Part shown: one piece after another, positions 10,401-18,276 of the stretch | Layout of the letters: each line of letters starts with the position of its first letter | How positions within the stretch are numbered: position 1 is the stretch's first letter | Assembly: GCF_049727805.1 (NCBI RefSeq) | Contig: NZ_JBCNYA010000006.1 | Location: forward strand, 1-64,000 | Direction: 5' to 3' | Origin: Frateuria_A sp049727805 | GTDB lineage: Bacteria; Pseudomonadota; Gammaproteobacteria; Xanthomonadales; Rhodanobacteraceae | Length of the DNA: 64,000 bases | Notes under the pieces: generated by a model | The model's database searches: none | Seen by the model: only the letters and a program-made list of their open reading frames with translations | What the model was told of the DNA's origin: nothing | Program-made: the position numbers and the translations under genes

Positions 10401-10672
10401 TGCGCTTCCGCCCGATCACCATGACCACGCTGGTGGCGATGGGCGCTGCGCTGCCGCTGGCGATCGGCTTCGGCATCGGCTCGGAGATGCGCCAGCCGCT
10501 GGGCATCGCGATCGTCGGCGGCCTGCTGGTGTCGCAGTTGCTGACCCTGCTCAGCACGCCGGCGATCTACCTGTGGGGCTACGACCGCAAGATCCGCAAG
10601 GCTGCTCGCAGGCAGCGCCGCGAGGAGAAGAAGCGGCTCAAGGCGCTGGGCAAGCAGCAGATGGCCAGCTAA
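7490..10672 (+). CDS. RND efflux pump inner-membrane subunit (AcrB/MdtBC family)
   Basis: 1060 residues, full length for the HAE1 family. The N-terminus (MNIFAPLIRRPIGTSLLALG) and the YVVASQPGASAQTMASTI and FDRTADSAARDVQAAINAA stretches most resemble MdtB/MdtC. Proton-relay residues are present: Asp405-Asp406 in TM4 (GFVVDDAIVVIENI) and Lys940 in TM10 (GIVKKNAILMVDFA). It should export hydrophobic drugs by proton antiport with an adaptor and an outer-membrane channel, but no adaptor gene adjoins it. The GTG start at 7490 has no strong Shine-Dalgarno site. The 3' end overlaps the convergent MFS gene by 4 bases. The nearest outer-membrane factor is the NodT-type lipoprotein at 16.3 kb. Confidence 0.93.
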   Translation: MNIFAPLIRRPIGTSLLALGLTLAGFWAYLLLGVAALPSLDFPGVYVVASQPGASAQTMASTILAPLERHLGRIPGVDDMYGNAREGEASIMVRFTFDRTADSAARDVQAAINAAAPDLPSGMPGPPQYFKFDTSQIPILFITLTSSGMPQDQLFDLADTLLKPAVAQIPGVAQVQVFGGTPHAVRIELDTAALAAKDLTANDVANALRAANVTSPQGTLSDGRTQMTVTASDGLQTPDEFARLLIAMKHGVPVRLSDVARIYGGQQDKYQAAWFADASGSARTVGLQISKRPEANAVATVEAIRAKLPQLRASLPASLQMNAVFDLTQTTKSALHEVEVALLISIVMVVLVMLVFLRRLRPTLIATLSVPLSLAGAFVAMWALGYTLNTLSLVALVLCIGFVVDDAIVVIENIVRHMEHGMPPLQAALTGVREIGFTVVSITLSLVAVFAPLLFGNNMLVMLLREFSVTLTAAVVISAIVSLTLTPALCGRLLTAEPANPPPPGRIERAVENFDRALLRHYERALDWAMHHRRLMRWQPLILLILTVVLGVAVGKTAGGTFMPDEDTGQLQAQITADANISPALLTDRVLQVAKIIKEDPAVEDMLVMLGGQGAGTGAVGNSGQMFMDLKPRGDRPGERQIGAKQVVERLSKRLDKIAGVEVELSVAQFLGGGGSGDKGGQYEFQLVSDNGGDLQPWTLKLVHRLRDMKEFRDVGSDFDQVGKQQLLKVDREAAGRLHVSLGDVDSALYNSFGQNPVSVIYSDINQYRVVLTSAGAETISPQSLLNIRVRNSKGQMIPLSALAKIEPNIAPMRIRHHNQLEAATVTYNLDKGVDQARGVKLVEQAAFAVHLPDGMRVDFTGTNQQLQQAKSNGMILLLASIVAMYIVLGILYESLGHPLTILSTLPAAGMGAFLAMLVTQTQLSLMAIIAILMLIGIVKKNAILMVDFALVAQRERSLAPPDAIREAALVRFRPITMTTLVAMGAALPLAIGFGIGSEMRQPLGIAIVGGLLVSQLLTLLSTPAIYLWGYDRKIRKAARRQRREEKKRLKALGKQQMAS

Positions 10673-11967
10673 GCGTTCAGGCCGGCGCCGTCCGCGCGCG
10701 CCGAGCCGATTGCACGCAACGCCGGGCTGGCCAGGCAACCGAGGGCGATCGCACTCAGGCCCAGCCCGGCGCCGGCGAACAGCGTACCCAGCGAGATCAG
10801 CTTCAGCAGACTGCCGGCCAAGGCCGCCGACACCGGCCCGATGCCCATGAAGGTGAACATCAACAGGCTCATCGTGCGACCCATCATGGCCGCCGGCACG
10901 CGCTGCTGGATCCAACTGACGATGGCGATCTGCGCTATACCCGCCAGCACGCCCACGCCGGCCAGCAGCAGCGCGCCGTGAGACGTGCTGTGCACCCGCG
11001 CGAGCGCAGCCAGGGCGAGGCCGGCGAGCGTGTCCATGCACAGAACCAGTACGCCCAGTCGCCCGTTCGCCGCGCGCGCCACCACGCGAGAGAGGAAGCC
11101 TCCCACCAGCATGCCGCCGCCGTTGGCGGTCATCAGCAGGCCGAGCGACGCAGCGCCCAGGTCCAAGCGGCTGTTGGCCAACACCGGCAGGCCGACCTGG
11201 ATCGGCCCGCCGACGAATGCGGTGACCACGGCCGCATAGAGCATGAACGCCCGCAGCGGCAGGTCCGTCCAGACCTGGTGTAGGCCTGCGGCCACGTCGG
11301 TCAGCACACCGTTCATGCGTGGACGCGACTGGCCCTGAGCGGCACCGCGGATCAGCCACAACGAGCCGAGCGAGACGAGAAAGCTGGCCGCGTCGATCGC
11401 GAACGCCAGGCCGAGCCGCCGCGCCTCGGCCGCGGCTTGACCGGCATGCATGCCGATCGCCAGACCGGCGAGTGCGGGGCCGATGAACATGCTCAGCTGG
11501 CGCATTCCCATGAAAAGCGCGTTGGCCGAGGACAGCTGCGCCGGCACCACCACTTGCGGCAGCAGCGCCGAGCCGGCGGGATAGGCAAAGGCGGTAGCCA
11601 CGCCGATGCCCAGAGCGATGGCGTACACCACGGGCATGCTGACGCCGCCGGTCAGCGCCAAGCCGGCCAGCAGTGCGACCAGTACCGCGTTGATGCTGCG
11701 CGCCAGCAGCAGGACGCGCCGCGCCGACATCCGGTCGACCAGTGCGCCGCCCACCAGCATCAGGATCGCCCGCGGCAGTGCCATCGCCGCCAGCACCAGG
11801 CCGAGCGTTGCCGCACTGCCGGTCAGCCGCAGCACCAGCCACGGCAATGCGACCAGGGTGAACTGGTCGCCCAGCACCGATACCGCGCTGCCGGCGAACA
11901 GCAGGCGGAAGTCGCGGTTGGCGCGAAGCGCCGGCGCCGCCGGGCGGCTCGTCGTCGGGGACAGCAT
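10669..11967 (-). CDS. MFS exporter (MFS_3/EntS-like)
   Basis: 432 residues with about 12 hydrophobic segments. The opening NRDFRLLFAGSAVSVLGDQF and the motif GALVDRMSARRVLLLARS (between TM2 and TM3) are typical of the MFS_3 exporter group, which includes the enterobactin exporter EntS and macrolide pumps. The substrate is unknown. ATG 11967 is preferred over a TTG at 12006 because GAGGAAC lies just upstream. It follows the DUF2239 gene on the same strand by 35 bases, so the two may be co-transcribed. The C-terminus overlaps the convergent RND gene by 4 bases. Confidence 0.85.
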   Translation of the reverse strand: MLSPTTSRPAAPALRANRDFRLLFAGSAVSVLGDQFTLVALPWLVLRLTGSAATLGLVLAAMALPRAILMLVGGALVDRMSARRVLLLARSINAVLVALLAGLALTGGVSMPVVYAIALGIGVATAFAYPAGSALLPQVVVPAQLSSANALFMGMRQLSMFIGPALAGLAIGMHAGQAAAEARRLGLAFAIDAASFLVSLGSLWLIRGAAQGQSRPRMNGVLTDVAAGLHQVWTDLPLRAFMLYAAVVTAFVGGPIQVGLPVLANSRLDLGAASLGLLMTANGGGMLVGGFLSRVVARAANGRLGVLVLCMDTLAGLALAALARVHSTSHGALLLAGVGVLAGIAQIAIVSWIQQRVPAAMMGRTMSLLMFTFMGIGPVSAALAGSLLKLISLGTLFAGAGLGLSAIALGCLASPALRAIGSARADGAGLNA

Positions 11968-12002
11968 GGTTCGTTCCTCGTGCGGCGCTGGCCGCAGTAG
12001 CG

Positions 12003-12608
12003 TCAAGGGACGCGCAATGCGCCGGGCCGGGTGCCGCCGGCCTCGTCCCAGGCGATGGCGGCGAGGCGACGCAGGTGATCGCGCACGTCCGCCGGCCAGC
12101 CGCCGGTGAGTCGGGCGAATTGTTCGCGTTCGCCTCGCCAGAACGCACGGCTGGCTTCCTCGTGATCGGGCAGGTTGCCGGTCATTGCCAGCATGAAGCG
12201 GTCGACCGCCTCGGAAGCTTCGCGTGCGCGCTGCGCGGAACCGCCCTCGCGGATCGCCTGTTCGACCAGTCGGCGCAGCACCGCCGAGGCACCGCCGGGT
12301 TGCGCGGCCAGCCAGTCCCAGTGGCGGGGCATCAGAGTTACCTCGCGGGGCATCACGCCCAACCGGGGGCGGCCGGGACCGCGTGGCGCGACAGGCGGGG
12401 GTTGCAGGCGCGCCAGTACCTCAGCCTCGCTACCGCGCAAATCGAACTCGACTGGGCGGCCGCTGCGGTCGTCGAACACCTGCACGGGGCCGGCGGCGCC
12501 GGCACCGAGCGCGCGCTTGACCGCCAGCGCCACCTCGGCGCAGGGGCCGGAGGCGAGCAGGCGGTGGCCGTCGAAGGCAGTGCAGGCAATGCTGGCATGC
12601 GGATGCAT
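12003..12608 (-). CDS. DUF2239 family protein
   Basis: 201 residues. The opening IACTAFDGHRLLASGPCAEV and the block GRPRLGVMPREVTLMPRHWD identify the DUF2239 family, whose function is unknown. Residues ~105-140 (EVTLMPRHWDWLAAQPGG, then SAVLRRLVEQAIRE) read like a ribbon-helix-helix fold: a short strand, a helix, a turn with Gly/Ser, then a helix. This hints at DNA binding, which is my inference. I chose ATG 12608; ATG 12635 would run through an AT-rich palindrome at 12635-12655, which looks regulatory. It probably shares a transcript with the MFS exporter downstream. Confidence 0.75.
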   Translation of the reverse strand: MHPHASIACTAFDGHRLLASGPCAEVALAVKRALGAGAAGPVQVFDDRSGRPVEFDLRGSEAEVLARLQPPPVAPRGPGRPRLGVMPREVTLMPRHWDWLAAQPGGASAVLRRLVEQAIREGGSAQRAREASEAVDRFMLAMTGNLPDHEEASRAFWRGEREQFARLTGGWPADVRDHLRRLAAIAWDEAGGTRPGALRVP

Positions 12609-12634
12609 GGAAAACCCCGGAAGCGAAGGGTGCA

Positions 12635-12655
12635 TAATTTACCCGGATTAAATTA
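12635..12655. promoter_or_regulatory. AT-rich palindrome upstream of the DUF2239 gene
   Basis: TAATTTA (12635-12641) and TAAATTA (12649-12655) are perfect inverted arms around a 7-base GC-rich spacer, 27 bases upstream of ATG 12608. The AT-rich arms stand out in DNA of very high GC content. The site suits an operator for a dimeric repressor, possibly the DUF2239 protein itself. Confidence 0.5.
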
Positions 12656-12922
12656 GCCGTCAAGCTGCGGGGCGGCGCCTCCCGTCCGTCCTGCGTCCGG
12701 GGCCGCGAACCGCCTGCGAGGTGGACGGCCGTCGCTGGGTGCCGTCAGGAAGACCGGGCAAGGAGCACCAGGGAGTGCGGACGACCCAGCCCAGGTCGTG
12801 TTCCTTTTTGCCACGCGCGCGACACAGCGTTCGCCACCATGCACGGCGCGCTTCACCCGGTCATCGCGAGATAAAGTAAACTATCGAGTACACAAACCTC
12901 TCCCCACCGAAAAAGGCTCCCC
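12656..12922. other. Non-coding gap between DUF2239 and pagL genes
   Basis: Divergent intergenic region. Apart from the palindrome at its left edge, and a slightly AT-richer stretch (12870-12895) that could hold the pagL promoter, I see no gene, hairpin or repeat here. Confidence 0.4.
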
Positions 12923-13453
12923 ATGCTTTCCGCCTCTTCGCGTCTGCGCGGTGCGCTGGCACTGCTGCTCGCCACCGCCGCCCTGCCGGCCGCCGCCGCC
13001 CACCTGGAAATCCAGGGCGGGCGCAGCTACATGGACGCCCACGGCGCCAACACCGCTTTCATCGAGACCACCTTCGCGCCGCATGCCATCGGCAGCAGCG
13101 GTCGGCTGGACTGGTCGCCCGACATCTCCGCCGGCTGGATCAACGGCCGCGACGTCAACCGCTACCGCCATGCGGAGTTCGACACCAGCCACTCGGTGGC
13201 GTTGCTGGCCGCCGGCGCGCGCTTCCACTACGGCGCGCCGGACGCCTGGTACCGCCCGCTGTTCTTCAGCTTCCAGCTGGCCGGCACCAACCAGACCACC
13301 CAGGCGCTGTCGAGCCACTACCAGTTCGTCAGCACCCTGGGCTGGCAGGGCGAGCACCTGAGCCTGCAGATCCGCCACATTTCCAACGGCGGCCTCAACG
13401 GACCGAACCGCGGCGAGACGATGGCGCTGGTCGGCGTGGGCTTCGATCTCTGA
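12923..13453 (+). CDS. pagL: PagL-like lipid A 3-O-deacylase
   Basis: 176 residues: a signal peptide (LRGALALLLATAALPAAAA) then a small outer-membrane beta-barrel. The C-terminal motif IRHISNGGLNGPNRGE carries His152, Ser154 and Glu165, matching the His-x-Ser...Glu catalytic arrangement of PagL, which removes the 3-O-linked acyl chain of lipid A in the outer membrane and so softens recognition by innate immunity. The spacing from Ser to Glu is close to that of Pseudomonas PagL. It is transcribed alone and shares a two-way terminator with emrB. Confidence 0.85.
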   Translation: MLSASSRLRGALALLLATAALPAAAAHLEIQGGRSYMDAHGANTAFIETTFAPHAIGSSGRLDWSPDISAGWINGRDVNRYRHAEFDTSHSVALLAAGARFHYGAPDAWYRPLFFSFQLAGTNQTTQALSSHYQFVSTLGWQGEHLSLQIRHISNGGLNGPNRGETMALVGVGFDL

Positions 13454-13489
13454 AAACCGGTTGGCACGCAGGGCTTCAGTCCGCCCTGG

Positions 13490-13523
13490 AAAAAAGAAGG
13501 CGCCCGAGGGCGCCTTCTTTTTT
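13490..13523. terminator. Bidirectional intrinsic terminator between pagL and emrB
   Basis: AAAAAAGAAGGCGCCC (13490-13505) pairs with 13508-13523, giving a GC stem flanked by A and T tracts on both strands. It ends pagL on the plus strand and emrB on the minus strand, overlapping the emrB stop codon by two bases. Confidence 0.93.
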
Positions 13524-15045
13524 AGTGTCCGCCGCCGGCCGCCGGACCGGCCTTGGCGATGAACGGCGGGCGGGTCAGCCAGATCACCAGTACCAGGCTG
13601 CAGAAGATCCAGCCGAGCACGTGGAAGACCTCGTTGAAGGAGATCTGGTAACCCTGCTGGGTAGCCATCTGGTTGATCATTGCCGCGGCGGTCTGTGGGT
13701 CGCCCATCGCGCCCATCGCCGCGCGGGTGGTCGGGTCGTAGGCGGTGACGTGCTCGACCAGCTGCTCATGGTGGGCCACTGCGCGGCGTTCCCAGAACAG
13801 CGTAGTGATCGAGGCGGAGAAGCTGCCGCCCAGCGTGCGCAGAAAGGTGGCCAGGCCCGAGCCGGAGGCGATCTCGTTCTGCTGCAGGTCCGAGAGCAGG
13901 ATGGTCAGGATCGGCATGAAGAACAGCGCCACGCCCAGGCCCTGGATCAACTGCACCAGCGCCACGTGGTAGAAGTCGATGCCGATGTAGAAATCCGAGC
14001 GCATGAAGCAGGTCACGCCCAGCACCAGGAAGGCGACCGAGGCGACGGCGCGCAGATCGAACTTCGGCGCGAACTTGCCCACGAAGAAGGTCAGCAGCAC
14101 CGGCAACACGCCGATCGGCGCGGTAGCATAACCCGCCCAGGTCGCGGTGTAGCCGAGGTTGCGCTGCAGCCACAGCGGCATCAGCAGGCTCATCGCGAAG
14201 AACGCCGCGTACGCCAGGATCAGCGCGATCGTGCCGTAGGTGAAGTTGCGGTGGCGGAACAGCTTCAGGTCGACGATCGGATCCTTGTCGGTGAGTTCCC
14301 AGATCAGGAAGATCGCGATGCCGATCACCGAGACGATGCTGGTGACGATGATGAAGGTGGAGTTGAACCAGTCCTCGTCGTTGCCCTTGTCCAGCACGAC
14401 CTGCAGCGCGCCCACGCCGATGATCAGCGTGATCAGCCCGACGTAGTCGACCTTGGGCCGCTCGGTCTTGTCGACCCGGCCGCGCATCTGGTTGCCCACC
14501 ACCACGCTGGCGAAGATGCCGATCGGCACGTTGATGAAGAAGATCCACGGCCAGGAATAGTTGTCGGTGATCCAGCCGCCCAGGATCGGGCCGGCGATCG
14601 GCGCCACCACCGTGACCATCGCCAGCAGCGCCAGCGCCATGCCGCGCTTGGCCGGTGGGTAGATCGAGATCAACAGGCTCTGCGTGATCGGGTACATCGG
14701 GCCGGCCACCGCGCCCTGGATGGCGCGGAACAGGATCAGCATCTCCATGTTCTGCGACACGCCGCACAGGAACGAGGTGAGCGCGAACAGCAGCGTGCAC
14801 CAGATGAACAGCTTGATCTCGCCGAAGCGGCGGGTGAGGAAGCCGGTCAGTGGCAGCGAGATCGCCATGCTGACGGCGAACGAGGTGATCACCCAGGTGC
14901 TCTGGTTCACGCTCACGCCGAGGTTGCCGGCGATGGTCGGCAGCGACACGTTGGCGATGGTGGTGTCCAGCACCTGCATGAAGGTGGCCAGCGAGATGCC
15001 GATCGTGGTGATCGCCATGCTGGGCGGACGGAATTGGGTAGTCAT
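13522..15045 (-). CDS. emrB: EmrB-type MFS multidrug exporter (DHA2 family, 14 TM)
   Basis: 507 residues. The opening MAITTIGISLATFMQVLDTT and the motifs GFLTRRFGEIKLFIW, FRAIQGAVAGPMYPITQSLL and GPILGGWITDNYSWPWIFFI are diagnostic of the EmrB/QacA DHA2 family with 14 membrane segments. It pumps hydrophobic toxins by proton antiport through EmrA and an outer-membrane channel. ATG 15045 begins MTTQFRPP; an upstream GTG (15075) lies in a palindromic repeat and is unlikely. It is the last gene of marR-nodT-emrA-emrB, and the emrA-emrB gap carries a palindromic repeat. Confidence 0.93.
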   Translation of the reverse strand: MTTQFRPPSMAITTIGISLATFMQVLDTTIANVSLPTIAGNLGVSVNQSTWVITSFAVSMAISLPLTGFLTRRFGEIKLFIWCTLLFALTSFLCGVSQNMEMLILFRAIQGAVAGPMYPITQSLLISIYPPAKRGMALALLAMVTVVAPIAGPILGGWITDNYSWPWIFFINVPIGIFASVVVGNQMRGRVDKTERPKVDYVGLITLIIGVGALQVVLDKGNDEDWFNSTFIIVTSIVSVIGIAIFLIWELTDKDPIVDLKLFRHRNFTYGTIALILAYAAFFAMSLLMPLWLQRNLGYTATWAGYATAPIGVLPVLLTFFVGKFAPKFDLRAVASVAFLVLGVTCFMRSDFYIGIDFYHVALVQLIQGLGVALFFMPILTILLSDLQQNEIASGSGLATFLRTLGGSFSASITTLFWERRAVAHHEQLVEHVTAYDPTTRAAMGAMGDPQTAAAMINQMATQQGYQISFNEVFHVLGWIFCSLVLVIWLTRPPFIAKAGPAAGGGH

Positions 15046-15065
15046 CGCGGAGAGTTCGCTCTCGT

Positions 15066-15118
15066 GTAGGAGCACCCCCGGGCGCGACCGTGGCCGGTCG
15101 CATCCGGGGCGCTCCTAC
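15066..15118. repeat. Palindromic element with GTAGGAGC / GCTCCTAC arms inside the emr operon
   Basis: GTAGGAGC (15066-15073) and GCTCCTAC (15111-15118) are inverted arms around a GC-rich centre that itself contains an inverted GCGACCG/CGGTCGC. It fills the gap between emrA and emrB, so it would form a hairpin in the operon mRNA and might lower emrB expression or stabilise the upstream message. Confidence 0.7.
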
Positions 15119-15125
15119 GAGTGGG

Positions 15126-16319
15126 TCAGCGGCCGCTGCCGGCCATGTTGGCGTGGATGATCTGGCCGATCAGGCCATCCGCCTGCTCCAGCTGCTTCTG
15201 GTACACCTCGGTGCTGAAGGCCGGCTTGGTCGGCGGCTCCGGCGCCAGCATCGCGCCCTGCTGGTTGTGCAGGTCGACGGTGACGTCGGTGGACAGGCCG
15301 ATGCGCAACGGATGCTTGTCCAACTGGCCCGGATCGGTGAACACCACCCGCACCGGCACGCGCTGCACGATCTTGATCCAGTTGCCGGTGGCGTTCTGCG
15401 CCGGCAGCAGCGAGAAGGCGCTGCCGGTGCCTACGCCCAGGCTCTCGACCATGCCCTTGTAGGTCACGTCGCCGCCGTAGACGTCGGCATGAATCTCCAC
15501 CGGCTGGCCGATGCGCATGTGGGTGAGCTGGGTTTCCTTGAAGTTGGCGTCGATCCACGCCTCGTGCAGCGGCACCACCGCCATCAGCGGCGTGCCCGGC
15601 GCGACACGCTGGCCCAGCTGCACCGCGCGCTTGGCGACATAGCCGTCGACCGGCGCCACGATCGTCGTACGCAGATCGTCCAGGTAGGCGGCGCGCAGCT
15701 TCGCCGCGGCCGTCTGGACGTCCGGATGCGAGGCGACCACGGTGTCGTCGACCAGCACCTTGCTGGTCTGGTACTGCTGAGTGGCGGCGGTCAGCGCGCT
15801 CTGCGCGGCGGTCAGTTCGTCGCGGGCGTGCGCCAGTTCCTCGGCGGAGATCGCGCCGGACTTGGCCAGGTCGCGCCGACGGTCGTAGTCGGCCTGCGCC
15901 TTGGCCACCGCCACCTTGCGCGCGGCCACGTCGGCCTGCGCGCCGCTGACGGTGCTGTACAGGCCGCGCACCTTGCGCACGGTGCTGGCGAGGTTCGCCT
16001 TGGCTTCGGCCAGCGCCACGTCGGCATTGCTCTGGTCGAGCTTGATCAGCACCTGGCCGGCCCTGACGCGGTCACCGTCGTCGGCGCCGATCGAGACCAC
16101 GGTGCCCGGGATCTGCGGGGTGATCTGCACGATGTTGCCGGACACGTAGGCATCGTCGGTGCCTTCGTACCAGCGGCCGTCGAAGTAGTACCACAGGCCC
16201 CAGCCGATCAGGGCGAGCAGCACCACCACGCCGAGCGCGCGCAGCAGGAAACCGCGCTTGTTTTTCGCGGCCGGCGCGGGAGCGGCGGCGACCGGTTGGG
16301 AAGCAGGCTGGCTGGACAT
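15126..16319 (-). CDS. emrA: EmrA-type membrane fusion protein (HlyD family)
   Basis: 397 residues. A short cytoplasmic N-terminus rich in Ala/Pro is followed by one membrane segment (FLLRALGVVVLLALIGWGLWYY), the first lipoyl half (DDAYVSGNIVQITPQIPGTV), a coiled-coil hairpin (about residues 105-210) and the second lipoyl half (TIVAPVDGYVAKRAVQLGQR). This adaptor links EmrB in the inner membrane to the outer-membrane channel. ATG 16319 has GAAGG upstream and starts only 11 bases after the nodT-type gene ends, so the two are tightly coupled. Confidence 0.93.
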   Translation of the reverse strand: MSSQPASQPVAAAPAPAAKNKRGFLLRALGVVVLLALIGWGLWYYFDGRWYEGTDDAYVSGNIVQITPQIPGTVVSIGADDGDRVRAGQVLIKLDQSNADVALAEAKANLASTVRKVRGLYSTVSGAQADVAARKVAVAKAQADYDRRRDLAKSGAISAEELAHARDELTAAQSALTAATQQYQTSKVLVDDTVVASHPDVQTAAAKLRAAYLDDLRTTIVAPVDGYVAKRAVQLGQRVAPGTPLMAVVPLHEAWIDANFKETQLTHMRIGQPVEIHADVYGGDVTYKGMVESLGVGTGSAFSLLPAQNATGNWIKIVQRVPVRVVFTDPGQLDKHPLRIGLSTDVTVDLHNQQGAMLAPEPPTKPAFSTEVYQKQLEQADGLIGQIIHANMAGSGR

Positions 16320-16329
16320 GGAAGAGCCT

Positions 16330-17787
16330 TCAGGAATGAGCGGGGGTGGAAGAAGTCGAAGCGGTCTGATGTGCGGCGTCCGGACGGTAGCCACCGCCGA
16401 GCGCCTGGATCAGTTGCACGGAAAGGTCGACCTGCTGCGCCTTGAGTGCGGCCATGCGCTGTTCGGCCACGAGCAGCTGCTGGCGCACGCTGAGCGCCTC
16501 CAGGTAGCTGCCCACGCCGGCGCGGTAACGCTGTTCGGCCAGGCGCCAGGCGTCGTTGGCCGCATCCAGCGCGCGCTGCTGCGCCTGCACCTGGATCACC
16601 AGCGACTGTTGCGCGGCGTAGTCGTCGGCCACCTCGTTGAGCGCGCCGACCAGGGTCTGGTTGTACTGCGCCACGGCCAGGTCGTACTGCGCATCCTTGC
16701 CGGCGAGGTTGGCGCGCAGGCGGCCGCCGTCGAAGATCGGCAGGCTGAGCGAAGGCCCGACCTGGTAGAACAGCGAGGAGGCGCGCAGCAGCGGGTTGCC
16801 GCCCATGGCGAGCAGGCCGGCCATGGCGCCCAGCTTCACGTTGGGCAGGAACTCGGTCTTAGCCGCGGCGATGTCGTGGCCGCTCGCCTCGACCCGCCAG
16901 CGCGCGGCGACCAGGTCGGCGCGGTGACCGAGCAGTTCGACCGGCAGGTTCTCCGGCACGGCGAGCGCGTCGGGTGCCAGCGGCTGCGGGCGTGTGATGT
17001 CCAGCCCGCGATCCGGACCCTTGCCCAGCAGCACCGAGAGCGCCGAGCGCGCGGCATCGATGGCGCGTTGCGCGACCGCCAGTTGCTGCTCCGCGCTGGC
17101 CACTTCGGCGTCACCCTGCTTGAGCTGCAGCTGGCTGTCGAGGCCGGCGCGCACGCGCTGCGCGGTCAGCTCGCGCGCCTTGCCGGCGCGATCGAGCTCG
17201 GCCTGCGCCAGGTCGTGCTGGTCGAAGGCGTAACCGAGCTGCGCGTAGGCGCGGGCGACGTTGCCGGACAGCTCGATGCGCGCCGCGCGCGCCTCGACTT
17301 CGGCCGCGCGGGCCTGGCCCAGTGCGGCCTCCCACGCGGCGCGCTGGCCGCCCCACAGGTCCAGGCCCCAGTTGAAGCTGAGGTAGCCAAACTTGGCGAC
17401 CGAGAAGTGCGCGTCGGCGCCGAGCAGGCCCGAGGGCGGCTTGGCGCCGGCCACGCTGGCACCCAGGTCCAGTTGCGGCTTGCGCGCGGCGTCGGCGACG
17501 CCGGCCGCCGCCTGCGCGGCGCGGGCGCGCGCGTCGGCCGCGGCCAAGCCAGGATTGCCGGCCAGCGCTTCCTGGATGAGCGCGTCGAGCTGCGGGTCGC
17601 CCAGGCCGCTCCACCACGCCTGGCCCGGCCAGGCGGCCGGCGTGAGCGCGCCTTCGCCGAGGCTGCGCTGGGCCTTCAGCGCGGAGGGGTCGAGCAGCTT
17701 GCCGTCCGGATGCAGGCCGCCGCTGCTGGCGCAGCCGGCCAGGACGAGGGTCAGTGCGGTGGCCGCCGCAAGGGATTGCAGACGCAT
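16330..17787 (-). CDS. OprM/NodT-family outer-membrane efflux lipoprotein
   Basis: 485 residues with a lipoprotein signal peptide whose lipobox LAGC places the lipidated Cys at residue 19. Two OEP repeats follow, with characteristic motifs DPQLDALIQEALAGNPGLAAA, FNWGLDLWGG, VPENLPVELLGHRADLVAAR and SLPIFDGGRLRANLAGKDAQ. It forms the trimeric outer-membrane duct for the EmrAB pump and could also serve the adaptor-less RND pump at 7.5 kb. It lies between marR (23 bases upstream) and emrA (10-base gap) on the same strand. Confidence 0.93.
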   Translation of the reverse strand: MRLQSLAAATALTLVLAGCASSGGLHPDGKLLDPSALKAQRSLGEGALTPAAWPGQAWWSGLGDPQLDALIQEALAGNPGLAAADARARAAQAAAGVADAARKPQLDLGASVAGAKPPSGLLGADAHFSVAKFGYLSFNWGLDLWGGQRAAWEAALGQARAAEVEARAARIELSGNVARAYAQLGYAFDQHDLAQAELDRAGKARELTAQRVRAGLDSQLQLKQGDAEVASAEQQLAVAQRAIDAARSALSVLLGKGPDRGLDITRPQPLAPDALAVPENLPVELLGHRADLVAARWRVEASGHDIAAAKTEFLPNVKLGAMAGLLAMGGNPLLRASSLFYQVGPSLSLPIFDGGRLRANLAGKDAQYDLAVAQYNQTLVGALNEVADDYAAQQSLVIQVQAQQRALDAANDAWRLAEQRYRAGVGSYLEALSVRQQLLVAEQRMAALKAQQVDLSVQLIQALGGGYRPDAAHQTASTSSTPAHS

Positions 17788-17810
17788 GGTGTCGGGATTC
17801 CGGGTGAGGG

Positions 17811-18269
17811 TCAGTCTTTGTCGCGCAGTGCGTGCAGTACGCGCGACAGGTAGTCGTGCAGGCGTTTGCGCTCGGCTTCGTTGAGCGAGCGTTGCGCCGC
17901 TTCCAGCACGCGCTCGTTGCAGTCGGTGAGCTGCTCCCACAACGCCGTGCCCTGCTCGGTCAGCTCGATGCGCAGGGCGCGCCGGTCCTGTTCGTGCGGG
18001 CAGCGACGCAGGTAGCCGCGGCCTTCGAGATGATCCAGTTGCCGGGTCATGGCACCACCGTCGAGCTCGACCGAGCGGGCCAGTTCCGAGGCCGTCATCG
18101 GGCCCAGCCGGGCGAGCCGCTTGAGGATCAGGAACTGGGTAAAGCGCAGGTCGACGCCCAGCGCCGCCAGCTCGGCCTCCATCGCGCGCACGATCTCCGA
18201 ACGCACGAGGCCGAGCAGGACGCCCAGGCTTTCCTGGGGATGGGCGAAGGCGAGGGAGTCGGAAACCAT
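17811..18269 (-). CDS. MarR-family repressor of the emr operon
   Basis: 152 residues from ATG 18269. The winged-helix core is clear (GPMTASELARSVELDGGAMT, then LDHLEGRGYLRRCPHEQDRR with the wing Asp-Arg-Arg). It is the first gene of marR-nodT-emrA-emrB and, like EmrR, probably releases its operator on binding drugs. Two in-frame ATGs compete: 18278 and 18269. The only good promoter (TTGACA, 16-base spacer, TAGAAT) has its -10 box overlapping ATG 18278 and would start the mRNA at or next to A18269. I therefore choose 18269 and infer a leaderless or nearly leaderless message. Confidence 0.88.
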   Translation of the reverse strand: MVSDSLAFAHPQESLGVLLGLVRSEIVRAMEAELAALGVDLRFTQFLILKRLARLGPMTASELARSVELDGGAMTRQLDHLEGRGYLRRCPHEQDRRALRIELTEQGTALWEQLTDCNERVLEAAQRSLNEAERKRLHDYLSRVLHALRDKD

Positions 18270-18276
18270 GCCGCGC

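Noticed and set aside
7430..12148. 1572-residue minus-strand ORF across the RND pump
   Set aside because: No domain is visible, and it covers three genes with clear motifs on both strands. A composition artefact.
12608..12635. Upstream ATG 12635 as start of DUF2239
   Set aside because: It overlaps the AT-rich palindrome, adds residues with no family match and has no better ribosome-binding site.
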